In this document: positions 30,119-38,992 of the stretch, piece after piece | Layout of the letters: every line of letters begins with the position of its first letter | Position numbering within the stretch: position 1 is the stretch's first letter | DNA from: Goekera deserti | GTDB taxonomy: Bacteria; Actinomycetota; Actinomycetes; Mycobacteriales; Geodermatophilaceae | Assembly: GCF_010685995.1 (NCBI RefSeq) | Contig: NZ_JAAGWK010000009.1 | Location: 62,001-126,000 of the forward strand | DNA length: 64,000 nucleotides | Direction: 5' to 3' | The notes under the pieces: model-generated | The model's input: only the letters and a program-made list of their open reading frames with translations | The model's database searches: none | Told to the model about the DNA's origin: nothing | Program-made: the position numbers and the translations under genes

Positions 30119-31035
30119 CAGCCGCGGGTGGCGAAGTGCTCGCTTCCGGTGAGCGTGCTGATGTTGATGCCGACCATGGCCTCGCCCAGCCCGCGGGAGA
30201 CCTTGGCGATCACGTCGGGGTCGTCGTGGAAGGTGGTGGCGGCCACGATGGCCGCGGCCCGCTGCGCCGGGTCGCCGGACTTGAAGATGCCCGAGCCGAC
30301 GAACACGCCCTCGGCGCCCAGCTGCATCATCATCGCCGCGTCCGCGGGGGTGGCGATGCCGCCGGCGGTGAACAGCACGACCGGCAGCTTGCCGGTGCGG
30401 GCCACCTCCACCACCAGGTCGTGCGGGGCCCGCAGCTCCTTGGCCGCCACGAACAGCTCGGTGTCGTCCAGCGTGGTCAGCGCCCGGATGCCGGCCCGGA
30501 TCGAGCGCATGTGCCGGGTGGCCTCCACCACGTTGCCGGTGCCGGCCTCGCCCTTGGAGCGGATCATCGCCGCGCCCTCGGCGATCCGGCGCAGCGCCTC
30601 GCCGAGGTCGGTGGCGCCGCAGACGAAGGGCACGGTGAAGTCGCTCTTGACGATGTGGTGCGCCTCGTCGGCCGGGCTGAGCACCTCGGACTCGTCGATG
30701 TAGTCCACGCCGAGGCTCTGCAGCACCCGGGCCTCGACGAAGTGACCGATGCGGGCCTTGGCCATCACCGGGATGGAGACCGCGGCGATGATGCCGTCGA
30801 TCATGTCCGGGTCGCTCATCCGGGCGATCCCGCCCTGCACCCGGATGTCGGCCGGGACGCGCTCCAGCGCCATGACGGCGACCGCGCCGGCGTCCTCGGC
30901 GACCCGCGCCTGCTCGGGCGTGACGACGTCCATGATCACGCCGCCCTTGAGCTGCTCGGCCATGCCTCGCTTGACGCGGTCGGTGCCGGTGGCCGGGGTG
31001 GTGTCGGGGGTGCGGGTGTCGCTCTGCTCGGACAC
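30115..31035 (-). CDS. pdxS: Pyridoxal 5'-phosphate synthase lyase subunit PdxS
   Basis: 306 residues, TIM-barrel synthase that makes PLP from ribose 5-phosphate, glyceraldehyde 3-phosphate and ammonia. Landmarks: [32 protein letters not shown], the [15 protein letters not shown] segment and [20 protein letters not shown]. Active-site lysines lie in MAKARIGH and [18 protein letters not shown] at 31075-31080 may be its -10 box. Confidence 0.97.
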   Translation of the reverse strand: MSEQSDTRTPDTTPATGTDRVKRGMAEQLKGGVIMDVVTPEQARVAEDAGAVAVMALERVPADIRVQGGIARMSDPDMIDGIIAAVSIPVMAKARIGHFVEARVLQSLGVDYIDESEVLSPADEAHHIVKSDFTVPFVCGATDLGEALRRIAEGAAMIRSKGEAGTGNVVEATRHMRSIRAGIRALTTLDDTELFVAAKELRAPHDLVVEVARTGKLPVVLFTAGGIATPADAAMMMQLGAEGVFVGSGIFKSGDPAQRAAAIVAATTFHDDPDVIAKVSRGLGEAMVGINISTLTGSEHFATRGW

Positions 31036-31087
31036 GGTCTGCCTTCGGACGTCGGGGACTGCTCGGGGCCTGCGATGCTACGGCGGC

Positions 31088-31639
31088 TCAGGCGACGTCC
31101 CGCCCGGTCGCCTGCGCCGCCCGGGACCGGGTCACCGCGGTGCCCGCCTGGATGTCGAAGTACCGGGGCAGCGGCCGGCGCCCGTGCAGCCGCAGCCACC
31201 GGGAGCGGCGGCGCCCGCGCAGCGACCGGGTGTCCCGGACGGCGTCGTTGTAGAAGCTGCGCGCCAGGCCCACGCGGGTGCCGGTGTCCTCCACCTCGTG
31301 CTGCAGCGCCGGCGGCAGCGCGGCCAGCCGGTCGGCGGCCTGGGCCAGCGCGCGGGCGAGGCCGTTCTCGGCCGCCTCCCGGTCCGGCCCGGCCGGCACG
31401 CGCACCCGAGCCACGGCCTCGGTGAGCTGGGCCGAACGCCGCTCGCCCAGGACGGCGGGGTGCCGGTCGACCACCTGGGCGACCACCTCGGCGCGGCGCT
31501 GCAGCAGCACGTCCAGGGCCGACCAGGCCAGCTGCACCCGCCGCTCGAGCCGGCGCAGCCGGGTCAGCGTCCAGAGCACCCAGCAGCCGGCGAGGGCCAG
31601 CACCCCGGCACCGATCAGCAGCCAGACCCCGGAGCTCAC
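31088..31639 (-). CDS. LemA family membrane protein
   Basis: 183 residues. N-terminal helix (VWLLIGAGVLALAGCWVLW) then the LemA-type helical bundle: RLERRVQLAWSALDVLLQRR and VGLARSFYNDAVRDTRSL, the conserved LemA motifs. Members are membrane-anchored with no settled function. The GTG start has TAGCCT 8 bases upstream, suggesting a leaderless mRNA. Confidence 0.87.
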   Translation of the reverse strand: MSSGVWLLIGAGVLALAGCWVLWTLTRLRRLERRVQLAWSALDVLLQRRAEVVAQVVDRHPAVLGERRSAQLTEAVARVRVPAGPDREAAENGLARALAQAADRLAALPPALQHEVEDTGTRVGLARSFYNDAVRDTRSLRGRRRSRWLRLHGRRPLPRYFDIQAGTAVTRSRAAQATGRDVA

Positions 31640-31780
31640 GAGGAGTCAGGCTAGCCCGGTGCGGACGCCCCGGTCCGGTTCCTCCCCCGCACGGGGTGGT
31701 CCGCCCGGCGCGCCAGCCGGTGCCGACGGCCGCCCGGCACCGCCCGCGGTGGGGGGCTCGGCCGCACCGGCGGCGGGAGC

Positions 31781-33076
31781 TCAGCGGCGCACGCGGCGGT
31801 GCCACACCGGGCGGGCCGGTGCGCCCGGGCGGGGCGGGTCGTCGTCCGGCGGGCCGGGTGGGTCGTCGTCGTCCACCGGGACGGGCGCGCCGTCCCGCGG
31901 CGGACGGGGCAGCAGCTCCAGCAGCGCCTCGGTGCCGGCCTCGGTGGCCGACACGGCACCGGCACCCGGGAGCACGACCGTCTCGTAGACGGCGACGATC
32001 CGCTCGCTCACCACCGACCAGTCGTACGCCCGGGCCGCGGCAGACCCGGCCGCGGCCAGCGCGGCACGGCGGGCCGGGTCGCCCAGCACGTCGACCAGGG
32101 CGGCGGCCAGCGCACCGGGGTCGCCGCGGCGCACCAGCACCCCTGCGTCGCCGCCGCGCAGCACGCGGGTGAAGGCGTCCAGGTCGCTGGCCACGATGGG
32201 GGCGCCCGCGGCCATCGCCTCGATGAGGATCACCCCGAAGCTCTCCCCCAGCAGGTTCGGCGCGCAGTACACGTCGACCGAGCGCAGGAAGGCCGCCTTG
32301 TCCGCCTCGCTGAGCTCGCCGAGCAGGGTGACCGCCGGTCCGAGCTCCGGCCCGACCAGCGCGTGCAGCTCCTCGGCGTCCCCCCGTCCGGCGATGAGCA
32401 GCCGGGTGCCGGGGTGGGCGGCCAGCACGGCGGGCATCGCCTCCAGCAGCACGGCGAGGCCCTTGCGCGGCTCGTCGTAGCGGCCGAGGAAGCCGATGGT
32501 GAGCGGGGCCCCGCCCCGGGTCAGGCCCGGCAGGGTCGGCCCGTGGGCGAACCGGTCCACGTGCACGCCGTTGGGGATGATCACCGCGTCCCCGCCCAGG
32601 TGCTCCACCTGCAGCCGCCGGGCGAAGTCCGACACCGCGATGCGGCCGCTGATCCGCTCGACCCACGGCCGGGCCCACGGCCCGATCACGGCCAGCCACT
32701 TGGAGCGGACGCTGGCGGCGTGGAAGGTGGCCACGATCGGGCCCTTGGCGATCATGCAGACCAGCAGCGACACCGACGGCGACACCGGCTCGTGCACGTG
32801 CACCACGTCGAAGCTGCCCTCCCGGAGCCAGCGGCGCACCCGGGCGGCGGAGATGGGCCCGAACTGCATGCTGGCCATCGAACCGTTGTAGGGCACCGGC
32901 ACCGTGCGCCCGGCGAAGGTGACGTGCTCGGCGGGCAGGCTCTCCTCGTGCTCGGCCGGGGTGAGCACCTCGACGTGGTGGCCCTGGGCGCGCAGCGTCT
33001 CGGCGAGGTCGCGGACGTGGTACTGCACGCCACCCGGCACGTCCCACTGGTAGGGGCAGACCAGCCCGACCCGCAT
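31781..33076 (-). CDS. pimA: GDP-mannose-dependent phosphatidylinositol alpha-mannosyltransferase PimA
   Basis: GT4-family retaining glycosyltransferase, 431 residues, first mannosylation of phosphatidylinositol on the inner membrane face. N-terminal YQWDVPGGVQYHVRDLAETL binds acceptor; RLLIAGRGD and the EX7E motif in GESFGVILIEAMAAGAPIV bind GDP-mannose. The C-terminal 60 residues are Pro/Asp-rich and disordered. Start and upstream stop share one base (TGATG). The order pgsA-patA-pimA matches mycobacteria. Confidence 0.93.
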   Translation of the reverse strand: MRVGLVCPYQWDVPGGVQYHVRDLAETLRAQGHHVEVLTPAEHEESLPAEHVTFAGRTVPVPYNGSMASMQFGPISAARVRRWLREGSFDVVHVHEPVSPSVSLLVCMIAKGPIVATFHAASVRSKWLAVIGPWARPWVERISGRIAVSDFARRLQVEHLGGDAVIIPNGVHVDRFAHGPTLPGLTRGGAPLTIGFLGRYDEPRKGLAVLLEAMPAVLAAHPGTRLLIAGRGDAEELHALVGPELGPAVTLLGELSEADKAAFLRSVDVYCAPNLLGESFGVILIEAMAAGAPIVASDLDAFTRVLRGGDAGVLVRRGDPGALAAALVDVLGDPARRAALAAAGSAAARAYDWSVVSERIVAVYETVVLPGAGAVSATEAGTEALLELLPRPPRDGAPVPVDDDDPPGPPDDDPPRPGAPARPVWHRRVRR

Positions 33077-34086
33077 CAGGCCACCACCCCCGGGGCGGTC
33101 CGGCCGCGACCCTGCACCTCAGGTCGAGGTCGAGAGCGGGGGCGGGGCCTGCCGCGGGGCGGGTCCGGCGGCACGTCCGGCCAGATCGGGCCGAGCACGT
33201 GCCAGTCCTCGGGCCGGGCACCGATCGTCTCGGTGAACGCGTCGGCGACCTGCTGCATCGCCGTCGCCACCCGGTTGCGCAGCCGGCCGCCGGTCGGCAG
33301 CACCACCTCCGGGCAGAAGACCACCCGCCACCCGGCCGGCGTGAACGAGCAGTGCACCGGCACCAGGGCGGCCCCGGTCTGTGCGGCGAGCAGCCCGGGC
33401 CCGCCGGGCATCGTCGCCGGCCGGCCGAACAGGGTCACCGGGAGCCCGCCGCTCCCCAGGTCACGGTCGACCAGCAGGCAGGTCGACCCACCGGCGGCGA
33501 CCCACTCCCGCAGCACCGTCGCGCTGGGCCGCTCGCCGCCGGTCAGCGGCAGCACCCGGATGCCCAGCGACGCACGGAACGCCACGAACCGGTCGTACAG
33601 CGACTCCGGTCTCACCCTCTCCGCAACGGTGAGGAACTCCCCGCCCAGGAAGTCGACCAGCCAGACGCCGGCGGCGTCCCAGTTCCCGCTGTGCGGCAGG
33701 GCGAAGACGATGCCGCGGCCCTGCTCCGCCGCGGGCAGCACGTGCTCCAACCCGACCACCTCGGTGCCCTCGACGACCCGGCGGGGCGAGATGACCGGCA
33801 GCCGGAACGCCTCCTGCCAGTAGCGGGCGTAGGACGCAAGCGCCCGGGCGGTGAGGGCGTCGAGCTCCTGCTCGCCCAGCCGGCCACCGGTGGCCACCCG
33901 CAGGTTGGCCCGCAGCTGCCGCACCCCGCGGCCGTCCCGCCGGACGGCCACGGCGGCGCCGGCCCGGAACGCCCCACGCGCCCAGGACTCCGGCACCCGC
34001 TGCACCAGCGACCAGCCCAGCCCGTAGCCGAGGTCGACCAGCCGGTCCCGGAGGCGGCCGGTCAGCGGGGCGGGACGGTCAGGCAC
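33076..34086 (-). CDS. patA: Phosphatidylinositol mannoside acyltransferase (PatA-like)
   Basis: 336 residues, LpxL/HtrB-type acyltransferase that acylates the mannose of PIM. The catalytic HX4D motif is HSGNWD, followed by VAERVRPESLYDRFVAFR and LVDRDLGSGGLPVTLFG. It lies between pgsA (3 bases away) and pimA (1-base overlap). The last 30 residues are Arg/Pro repeats ([11 protein letters not shown]). Confidence 0.92.
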   Translation of the reverse strand: MPDRPAPLTGRLRDRLVDLGYGLGWSLVQRVPESWARGAFRAGAAVAVRRDGRGVRQLRANLRVATGGRLGEQELDALTARALASYARYWQEAFRLPVISPRRVVEGTEVVGLEHVLPAAEQGRGIVFALPHSGNWDAAGVWLVDFLGGEFLTVAERVRPESLYDRFVAFRASLGIRVLPLTGGERPSATVLREWVAAGGSTCLLVDRDLGSGGLPVTLFGRPATMPGGPGLLAAQTGAALVPVHCSFTPAGWRVVFCPEVVLPTGGRLRNRVATAMQQVADAFTETIGARPEDWHVLGPIWPDVPPDPPRGRPRPRSRPRPEVQGRGRTAPGVVA

Positions 34087-34089
34087 GGC

Positions 34090-34770
34090 TCACGCGGGAG
34101 GCGCCGACGGCGGGGTGGCCGAGGACGACGCGGCGGGCGCAGGCGGGGCCGCGGGAGCAGTGGGCAGCGACATGCCCTTCGCGCCCTGGTACACCGCCAC
34201 GAAACGCTGGCCCACGGTGACCAGGCTGCCGGCCAGCAGCACCCACAGCGCCACGTCCACCGCGTACGGGATGCCCAGCCCGGTGAAGCCGGTGCCGACG
34301 AGCACCAGGATCAGCCGCTCGGTGCGCTCCACGATGCCGACGTCGCACCGGATGCCCACACCCTCGGCCCGGGCCTTGACGTAGCTGGTGAGGATGCCGA
34401 GCACCAGGCAGAGCAGGGCCAGCAGCACCAGCACCCGGTTGTCCCCGGCGCCGGAGTACCACCACGCCAGCGCAGCGAAGATCGCGGCGTCCGCGGCGCG
34501 GTCACCGGTGGAGTCGAGCACGGCGCCGAACACCGAGCCGCCGCCGCGGGCCCGGGCCAGCGCGCCGTCGAGCATGTCCAGCAACACGAACACGGTGACC
34601 GCGAAGGCGCCCCAGAACAGGTGCCCGGTGCCGATCAGGAAGGCCGCCGACGCGACCGCACCCACGGTGCCGGTGATCGTGATCGCGTCCGGTGTGACGC
34701 CGGCGCGGGCCAGCACGGCGACCAGCGGGGCGATGACCTTGCCCACAGCCGGGCGCGCGAAGCCGAGCAC
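34090..34770 (-). CDS. pgsA: Phosphatidylinositol phosphate synthase
   Basis: CDP-alcohol phosphotransferase, 226 residues, six predicted helices. The family motif is complete: DMLDGALARARG followed by GAVLDSTGDRAADA, giving D..DG..AR........G...D...D. In actinobacteria this enzyme joins CDP-diacylglycerol and inositol phosphate; the PIM gene context supports that over PG phosphate synthesis. C-terminal tail is Ala/Pro-rich. Confidence 0.92.
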   Translation of the reverse strand: MLGFARPAVGKVIAPLVAVLARAGVTPDAITITGTVGAVASAAFLIGTGHLFWGAFAVTVFVLLDMLDGALARARGGGSVFGAVLDSTGDRAADAAIFAALAWWYSGAGDNRVLVLLALLCLVLGILTSYVKARAEGVGIRCDVGIVERTERLILVLVGTGFTGLGIPYAVDVALWVLLAGSLVTVGQRFVAVYQGAKGMSLPTAPAAPPAPAASSSATPPSAPPA

Positions 34771-35397
34771 TCAGCCCACCTGGCCGGACTGCGTCGGGTC
34801 GGTGCCGGTCTGCCAGCGTTCGGCGAGCACCGCGCGGGTCTCGGCGAGCACCTGCGGCAGCACCCGGGTCAGGCCGAGCACCGGCATGAAGTTGGTGTCC
34901 CCGCCCCAGCGCGGCACGGCGTGCTGGTGCAGGTGGTCGGCGATGCCGGCACCGGCCACCGAACCCTGGTTCATGCCGATGTTGAAACCGTGCGCGCCGC
35001 TGACCGCGCGCACGACACGCATCGCCGTCTGGGTGAATGCGCCGAGCTCGGCCACCTCGGCGTCGGTCAGGTCGGTGTAGTCCGGCACGTGCCGGTACGG
35101 CACCACCATCAGGTGCCCGGCGTTGTACGGGTACAGGTTGAGCACCGCGAACACCGTCTCGCCCCGGGCGACGACCAGCCCGTCCTCGTCGCTCATCGCC
35201 GGGATCAGGCAGAACGGGCAGTCGCTGGAGTCCGTCGGCTTGCCGGCACCGCGGATGTAGGCCATCCGGTAGGGCGTCCACAGGTGCTGGAACCCGCTGG
35301 TCGGCCCGCCCTCGTCGGCCGAGACGGGCACCTCGTAGCTCTCCCCGGGTGCCGCGCGCGGGCCGCCGGCGGGGTGCGGCTCGTCGGGCCGGGTCAC
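34771..35397 (-). CDS. HIT domain protein
   Basis: 208 residues, histidine-triad hydrolase related to Ap4A phosphorylases. The HIT motif is [10 protein letters not shown], and [20 protein letters not shown] is the N-terminal zinc-binding part. [18 protein letters not shown] precedes the triad. Conserved between thrS and pgsA in actinobacteria. GTG start overlaps the thrS stop (GTGA). Physiological substrate not known. Confidence 0.9.
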   Translation of the reverse strand: MTRPDEPHPAGGPRAAPGESYEVPVSADEGGPTSGFQHLWTPYRMAYIRGAGKPTDSSDCPFCLIPAMSDEDGLVVARGETVFAVLNLYPYNAGHLMVVPYRHVPDYTDLTDAEVAELGAFTQTAMRVVRAVSGAHGFNIGMNQGSVAGAGIADHLHQHAVPRWGGDTNFMPVLGLTRVLPQVLAETRAVLAERWQTGTDPTQSGQVG

Positions 35398-37526
35398 GGC
35401 GGGCCCTCCGACCCCACGGGCAGCCCGCCGGCACCGACGGTCGGGTCGGCAGCGGTCTGGTCGGCAGCGGTCTGGTCGGCAGCGGGCGGGGCGGTGGGGT
35501 CGCTGTTGTGCCGGGCGGCGACCCAGTCCACGACCTGCTGGACGGCGTCCGCCACCGGCACCCCGTTGCGCTGGCTGCCGTCGCGGTAACGGAAGGACAC
35601 CGCGCCGGCCTCGGCGTCGGTGGCCCCGGCGATGAGCACGAACGGCACCTTCTGCTTGCTGGCGGTGCGGATCTTCTTCTGCATCCGGTCGTCGGAGTCG
35701 TCGACGTCCACCCGGATGCCGTGGGCCCGCAGCCGCAGCGCGACGTCGGTCAGGTACGGCACCTGCTCGTCGGTGATCGGGATGCCGACCACCTGCACCG
35801 GCGCCAGCCACGCCGGGAACGCACCGGCGTAGTGCTCGGTGAGCACCCCGAAGAACCGCTCGATCGAGCCGAACAGGGCCCGGTGCAGCATCACCGGGCG
35901 CTGCCGGGAGCCGTCGGCCGCGGTGTACTCCAGGCCGAAGCGCTCGGGCAGGTTGAAGTCGACCTGGATGGTCGACATCTGCCAGGTGCGGCCGATCGCG
36001 TCCCGCACCTGCACGGACACCTTCGGGCCGTAGAAGGCGGCGCCGCCGGGGTCGGGCACCAGCTCCAGACCGGAGTCGACCGCCGCCTGGCGCAGGGCCT
36101 CGGTGGCCACCTCCCAGCTCTCGTCGGTGCCGACCGACTTCTCCGGGTTCCGGGTGGACAGCTCCAGGTGGAAGTCGGTCAGCCCGTAGTCGGCCAGCAG
36201 CCCGAGCACGAAGTCCAGCAGACCCCGCAGCTCCCCGGCCATCTGCTCGGGGGTGCAGTAGATGTGCGCGTCGTCCTGGGTGAAGCCGCGGGCCCGGGTC
36301 AGACCGTGCACCACGCCGGACTTCTCGTAGCGGTACACGGTGCCGAACTCGAACAGCCGCAGCGGCAGCTCCCGGTAGGAGCGGCCACGGGAGTCGAAGA
36401 CCAGGTTGTGCATCGGGCAGTTCATCGGCTTGAGGTAGTAGTCCTGCCCCTGCCGCCGCACGTGACCGTCGGCGTCCCGCTCCTCGTCCAGCTGCATCGC
36501 CGGGTACATGCCCTCGGCGTACCAGTCCAGGTGGCCGGAGGTCTCGAACAGCTGGCCCTTGGTGATGTGCGGGGTGTTGACGAAGGAGTAGCCGGCCTCC
36601 TCGTGGCGGTGCTGGCTGTACTTCTCCATCTCCCGCCGGATGATCCCGCCCTTGGGGTGGAACACGGCCAGCCCGGAGCCGACCTGGTCGGGGAAGCTGA
36701 ACAGGTCCAGCTCGGTGCCCAGCTTGCGGTGGTCGCGGCGCTCGGCCTCGGCCTGCTGCTCCTGGTACGCCTTGAGCGCGTCCTTGGACTCCCAGGCGGT
36801 GCCGTACACCCGCTGCAACTGCGGGTTCTTCTCGCTGCCCCGCCAGTACGCCGCCGCCGCCCGGGTCAGCGCGAAGGCCGGGATGGCGGAGGTGCGCGGC
36901 AGGTGCGGGCCGCGGCACAGGTCGGTCCAGACCCGCTCCTTGGTCCGGGGGTCCAGGTTGTCGTACATGGTCAGCTGCGCGCCGCCCACCTCGACGTCGG
37001 CCCCCTCGGCGGCGTCGCCGGCACCGCCCTTGAGCCCGATCAGCTCCAGCTTGTACGGCTCGTGGGCGAGCTCGGCGCGGGCGTCGTCGTCGCCGATCTC
37101 CCGGCGGGCGAAGAACTGGCCCTCCTTGACGATGGCCTGCATGCGCTTCTCGATCGCCTGCAGGTCCTCCGGGGTGAAGGGCCGCTCGGGGTCGACGTCG
37201 TAGTAGAAGCCGTCGGTGACCGGCGGCCCGATGCCCAGCCGGGTCCCGGGGAACAGGTCCTGCACCGCCTGGGCCAGCACGTGCGCGGTGGAGTGCCGGA
37301 TCACCGCGCGCCCGTCCGGGCTGGCGGCCGGCACCGGGGCGACCTCGGCGTCGACGTCCGGGGTCCAGGCCAGGTCGCGGAGGTCACCGGACACCAGCTC
37401 ACGGACGACGACGGCGCCGTCGGGGCCCTTGAGCGGCACCCCGGCGTCCTTGAGCGCCTGCATGGCCGTCGTCCCGGCCGGCACCCGGAGGGCGGCGGCG
37501 GTGGACGGCGAGGGCGCGGTGGACAC
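35394..37526 (-). CDS. thrS: Threonine--tRNA ligase
   Basis: Class II synthetase, 710 residues. TGS-like N-terminus, editing domain ([31 protein letters not shown]), catalytic core with zinc ligand Cys in [11 protein letters not shown] and motif 2 [15 protein letters not shown], and anticodon-binding domain ending [12 protein letters not shown] 15-bp triplet repeat lengthens the C-terminus. AGGAG precedes the GTG start by 7 bases; TACCCT at 37617-37622 may be the -10 box. First gene of the thrS-HIT-pgsA-patA-pimA unit. Confidence 0.97.
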   Translation of the reverse strand: MSTAPSPSTAAALRVPAGTTAMQALKDAGVPLKGPDGAVVVRELVSGDLRDLAWTPDVDAEVAPVPAASPDGRAVIRHSTAHVLAQAVQDLFPGTRLGIGPPVTDGFYYDVDPERPFTPEDLQAIEKRMQAIVKEGQFFARREIGDDDARAELAHEPYKLELIGLKGGAGDAAEGADVEVGGAQLTMYDNLDPRTKERVWTDLCRGPHLPRTSAIPAFALTRAAAAYWRGSEKNPQLQRVYGTAWESKDALKAYQEQQAEAERRDHRKLGTELDLFSFPDQVGSGLAVFHPKGGIIRREMEKYSQHRHEEAGYSFVNTPHITKGQLFETSGHLDWYAEGMYPAMQLDEERDADGHVRRQGQDYYLKPMNCPMHNLVFDSRGRSYRELPLRLFEFGTVYRYEKSGVVHGLTRARGFTQDDAHIYCTPEQMAGELRGLLDFVLGLLADYGLTDFHLELSTRNPEKSVGTDESWEVATEALRQAAVDSGLELVPDPGGAAFYGPKVSVQVRDAIGRTWQMSTIQVDFNLPERFGLEYTAADGSRQRPVMLHRALFGSIERFFGVLTEHYAGAFPAWLAPVQVVGIPITDEQVPYLTDVALRLRAHGIRVDVDDSDDRMQKKIRTASKQKVPFVLIAGATDAEAGAVSFRYRDGSQRNGVPVADAVQQVVDWVAARHNSDPTAPPAADQTAADQTAADPTVGAGGLPVGSEGPP
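35441..35485. repeat. Three tandem 15-bp units at the thrS 3' end
   Basis: Three TCTGGTCGGCAGCGG-type units encode AADQT repeats in the disordered ThrRS tail. Frame-neutral. Confidence 0.85.
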
Positions 37527-37651
37527 GAGAGCTCCTGTGGGTCGTACGGTCAGGTCCGGGCGCGGCACGGGGCCGGCTCGCCCGGGGCGGCGGTCCAGGG
37601 ACCACCACCCCCGCAGAGGGTAGTGCCCACCCCTGCCCGTCCCCGACGGTT

Positions 37652-38680
37652 TCAGCCGACGAGCAGCACGGCGTCGCCCACCCGGACCCGTCCGGGGGTG
37701 CGCACCTCCGCGTAGACGCCGAGGCAGTGCTTCGGCGTGCGGGTGACGATGAGCACGCAGTCGCCCACCCGTACCTCGCGACCGACCCAGCCGCGCTCGT
37801 CGTCGTCGGGCAGCTCGAGCACCAGGTTGGCCCGCGGGTCCTCGGCGGAGCAGCCGTCCGGGACCTCCCCGGCGTCGGCGCGTCCCCGCGCCTGCCGGCT
37901 GACCAGGTGCACCGCGGCGACGTCGACCTGCGGGGCCGCCGCGCGTTCCAGGCGCACGGCGCGGCCGAGCGCCCGGCCGATGGTGTCGCCGTCCGCCGCG
38001 GGGTCCCCGACGGCCGTCAACCCGGCCAGCTGCGGGGCCGCCTTCGCCCGCAGCCGCTCCCCCGTCGCCGCGTCGACGACGGCGTACAGCCGGTCGCCGG
38101 CCAACCCTGCCGGGCCCACGTCGACCTCGGGCACCGAGCGGCCGGCCAGGCTCTTCACCGGGTGCACCCACACCGACCCGACCGTGCCGACGACCCGGCC
38201 CGCACCGCCGGTGCCGCTGTCCCGCTCCACGGCGCGGACGCTACGCGGCCCGCCGCCCTGCCGGGCCGGGCGGCGTCCGAGCCGGGTGCGCTGGGCCTCC
38301 AGGTAGGGCCGCGCCCGGCGCTGCCCACCCCGCCGGCCGATCGCCTCGGCGAGGGCGTCCAGGGCGGCCGCCACCCGGGTCTCGTCCGGGCACCAGCCGC
38401 GGCGTTCGCACTCCTCGAGCCAGTCGACGGGACCGCGGTGACCGCGCTCGCCGTTGCAGCGGGGGCAGGCCGCGACCTCGTTCTCCGCCCAGGACGGGCC
38501 GCCCTTGACCCGGGGCACGACGTGCTCGGTGGTGGGCGGGACGGCGGGCCCGAAGGCGCGCCCGCACCAGACGCAGGTGGCGCCGTCCCGGGCCACGGCC
38601 TGCTCCAGCCGGACGGCGCGGCCGGGCTGGCGGGGGCCGGCCGGCCGTGGCACAGGCGGCGGGGACGTCGACCGGGCCAT
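37652..38680 (-). CDS. HNH endonuclease domain and MOSC domain in one continuous frame
   Basis: 342 codons without a stop. Residues 1-140 form an HNH nuclease: CVWCGRAF and [12 protein letters not shown] zinc knuckles around [19 protein letters not shown]. Residues 151-342 form a MOSC protein with [14 protein letters not shown] and, near the end, [19 protein letters not shown] (Cys as molybdenum-sulfur ligand). GTG at 38230 is a plausible separate MOSC start: TAGCGT lies 7 bases upstream. The nuclease part has no stop of its own; a TAG one frame away at the junction suggests loss of a stop by frameshift. Either a real fusion or two genes merged. Confidence 0.65.
   Translation of the reverse strand: MARSTSPPPVPRPAGPRQPGRAVRLEQAVARDGATCVWCGRAFGPAVPPTTEHVVPRVKGGPSWAENEVAACPRCNGERGHRGPVDWLEECERRGWCPDETRVAAALDALAEAIGRRGGQRRARPYLEAQRTRLGRRPARQGGGPRSVRAVERDSGTGGAGRVVGTVGSVWVHPVKSLAGRSVPEVDVGPAGLAGDRLYAVVDAATGERLRAKAAPQLAGLTAVGDPAADGDTIGRALGRAVRLERAAAPQVDVAAVHLVSRQARGRADAGEVPDGCSAEDPRANLVLELPDDDERGWVGREVRVGDCVLIVTRTPKHCLGVYAEVRTPGRVRVGDAVLLVG
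38238..38243 (-). promoter_or_regulatory. Internal -10 box before the MOSC start
   Basis: TAGCGT, 7 bases before GTG 38230. It would give a leaderless mRNA for a stand-alone 192-residue MOSC protein. Confidence 0.45.
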
Positions 38681-38728
38681 CGACCCGATCGTCCCCCGCG
38701 GCAGCGGGGGCGGCAACGGAGAGCGCAT

Positions 38729-38734
38729 TTGACA
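38729..38734 (+). promoter_or_regulatory. TTGACA -35-like element upstream of the leader peptide
   Basis: Perfect TTGACA 30 bases before the leader GTG. A matching -10 box is not clear; CAAGGT at 38752-38757 has the right spacing but poor sequence. Confidence 0.3.
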
Positions 38735-38763
38735 CCACCCCGATCGACTTACAAGGTGGAGCG

Positions 38764-38874
38764 GTGACGCAGCCCGGTCCGGTCGGCCCTCCGCTGACCC
38801 GTCGGCTGCACATCGACCTCGTCCGGGTCGCCCACGCGGCGTGTCCGGCGACGTCGAGCACCCTGCTGCGCTGA
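38764..38874 (+). CDS. Putative leader peptide of the sulfonate/sulfur unit
   Basis: 36 residues starting from GTG with AAGGTGGAG just upstream. Residues 12-31 contain TRRLHIDLVRVAHAACPA, the RLHIDLxRV(x)nC pattern of actinobacterial putative leader peptides that precede cysteine, sulfate and sulfonate genes. The single Cys could sense charged tRNA-Cys during translation. It lies 118 bases before the SsuD-like gene. The family assignment is from memory of the motif; the regulatory role is inference. Confidence 0.72.
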   Translation: MTQPGPVGPPLTRRLHIDLVRVAHAACPATSSTLLR

Positions 38875-38877
38875 CCT

Positions 38878-38906
38878 CGCGCGCCTCTGCGCGGGCACGT
38901 CCGCGC
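38878..38906 (+). promoter_or_regulatory. Possible attenuator after the leader peptide
   Basis: Segment 38889-38894 (GCGCGG) can pair with 38901-38906 (CCGCGC) or with the CGCGC at 38878-38882. The two pairings exclude each other, as expected for ribosome-dependent attenuation. The leader stop is just before. Confidence 0.35.
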
Positions 38907-38992
38907 GCCTCCCCCCGCTCGCCCACCGCGCGGCCCGGCCCCTGGGCCCGGCCGCCCCCCGGGCTCCCCTCGACCTGACCTGGAGCGACCCC

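Noticed and set aside
37527-37651. T-box or other riboswitch upstream of thrS (also considered for alaS, hisS, aspS)
   Set aside because: Leaders are short and show no T-box sequence or specifier loop.
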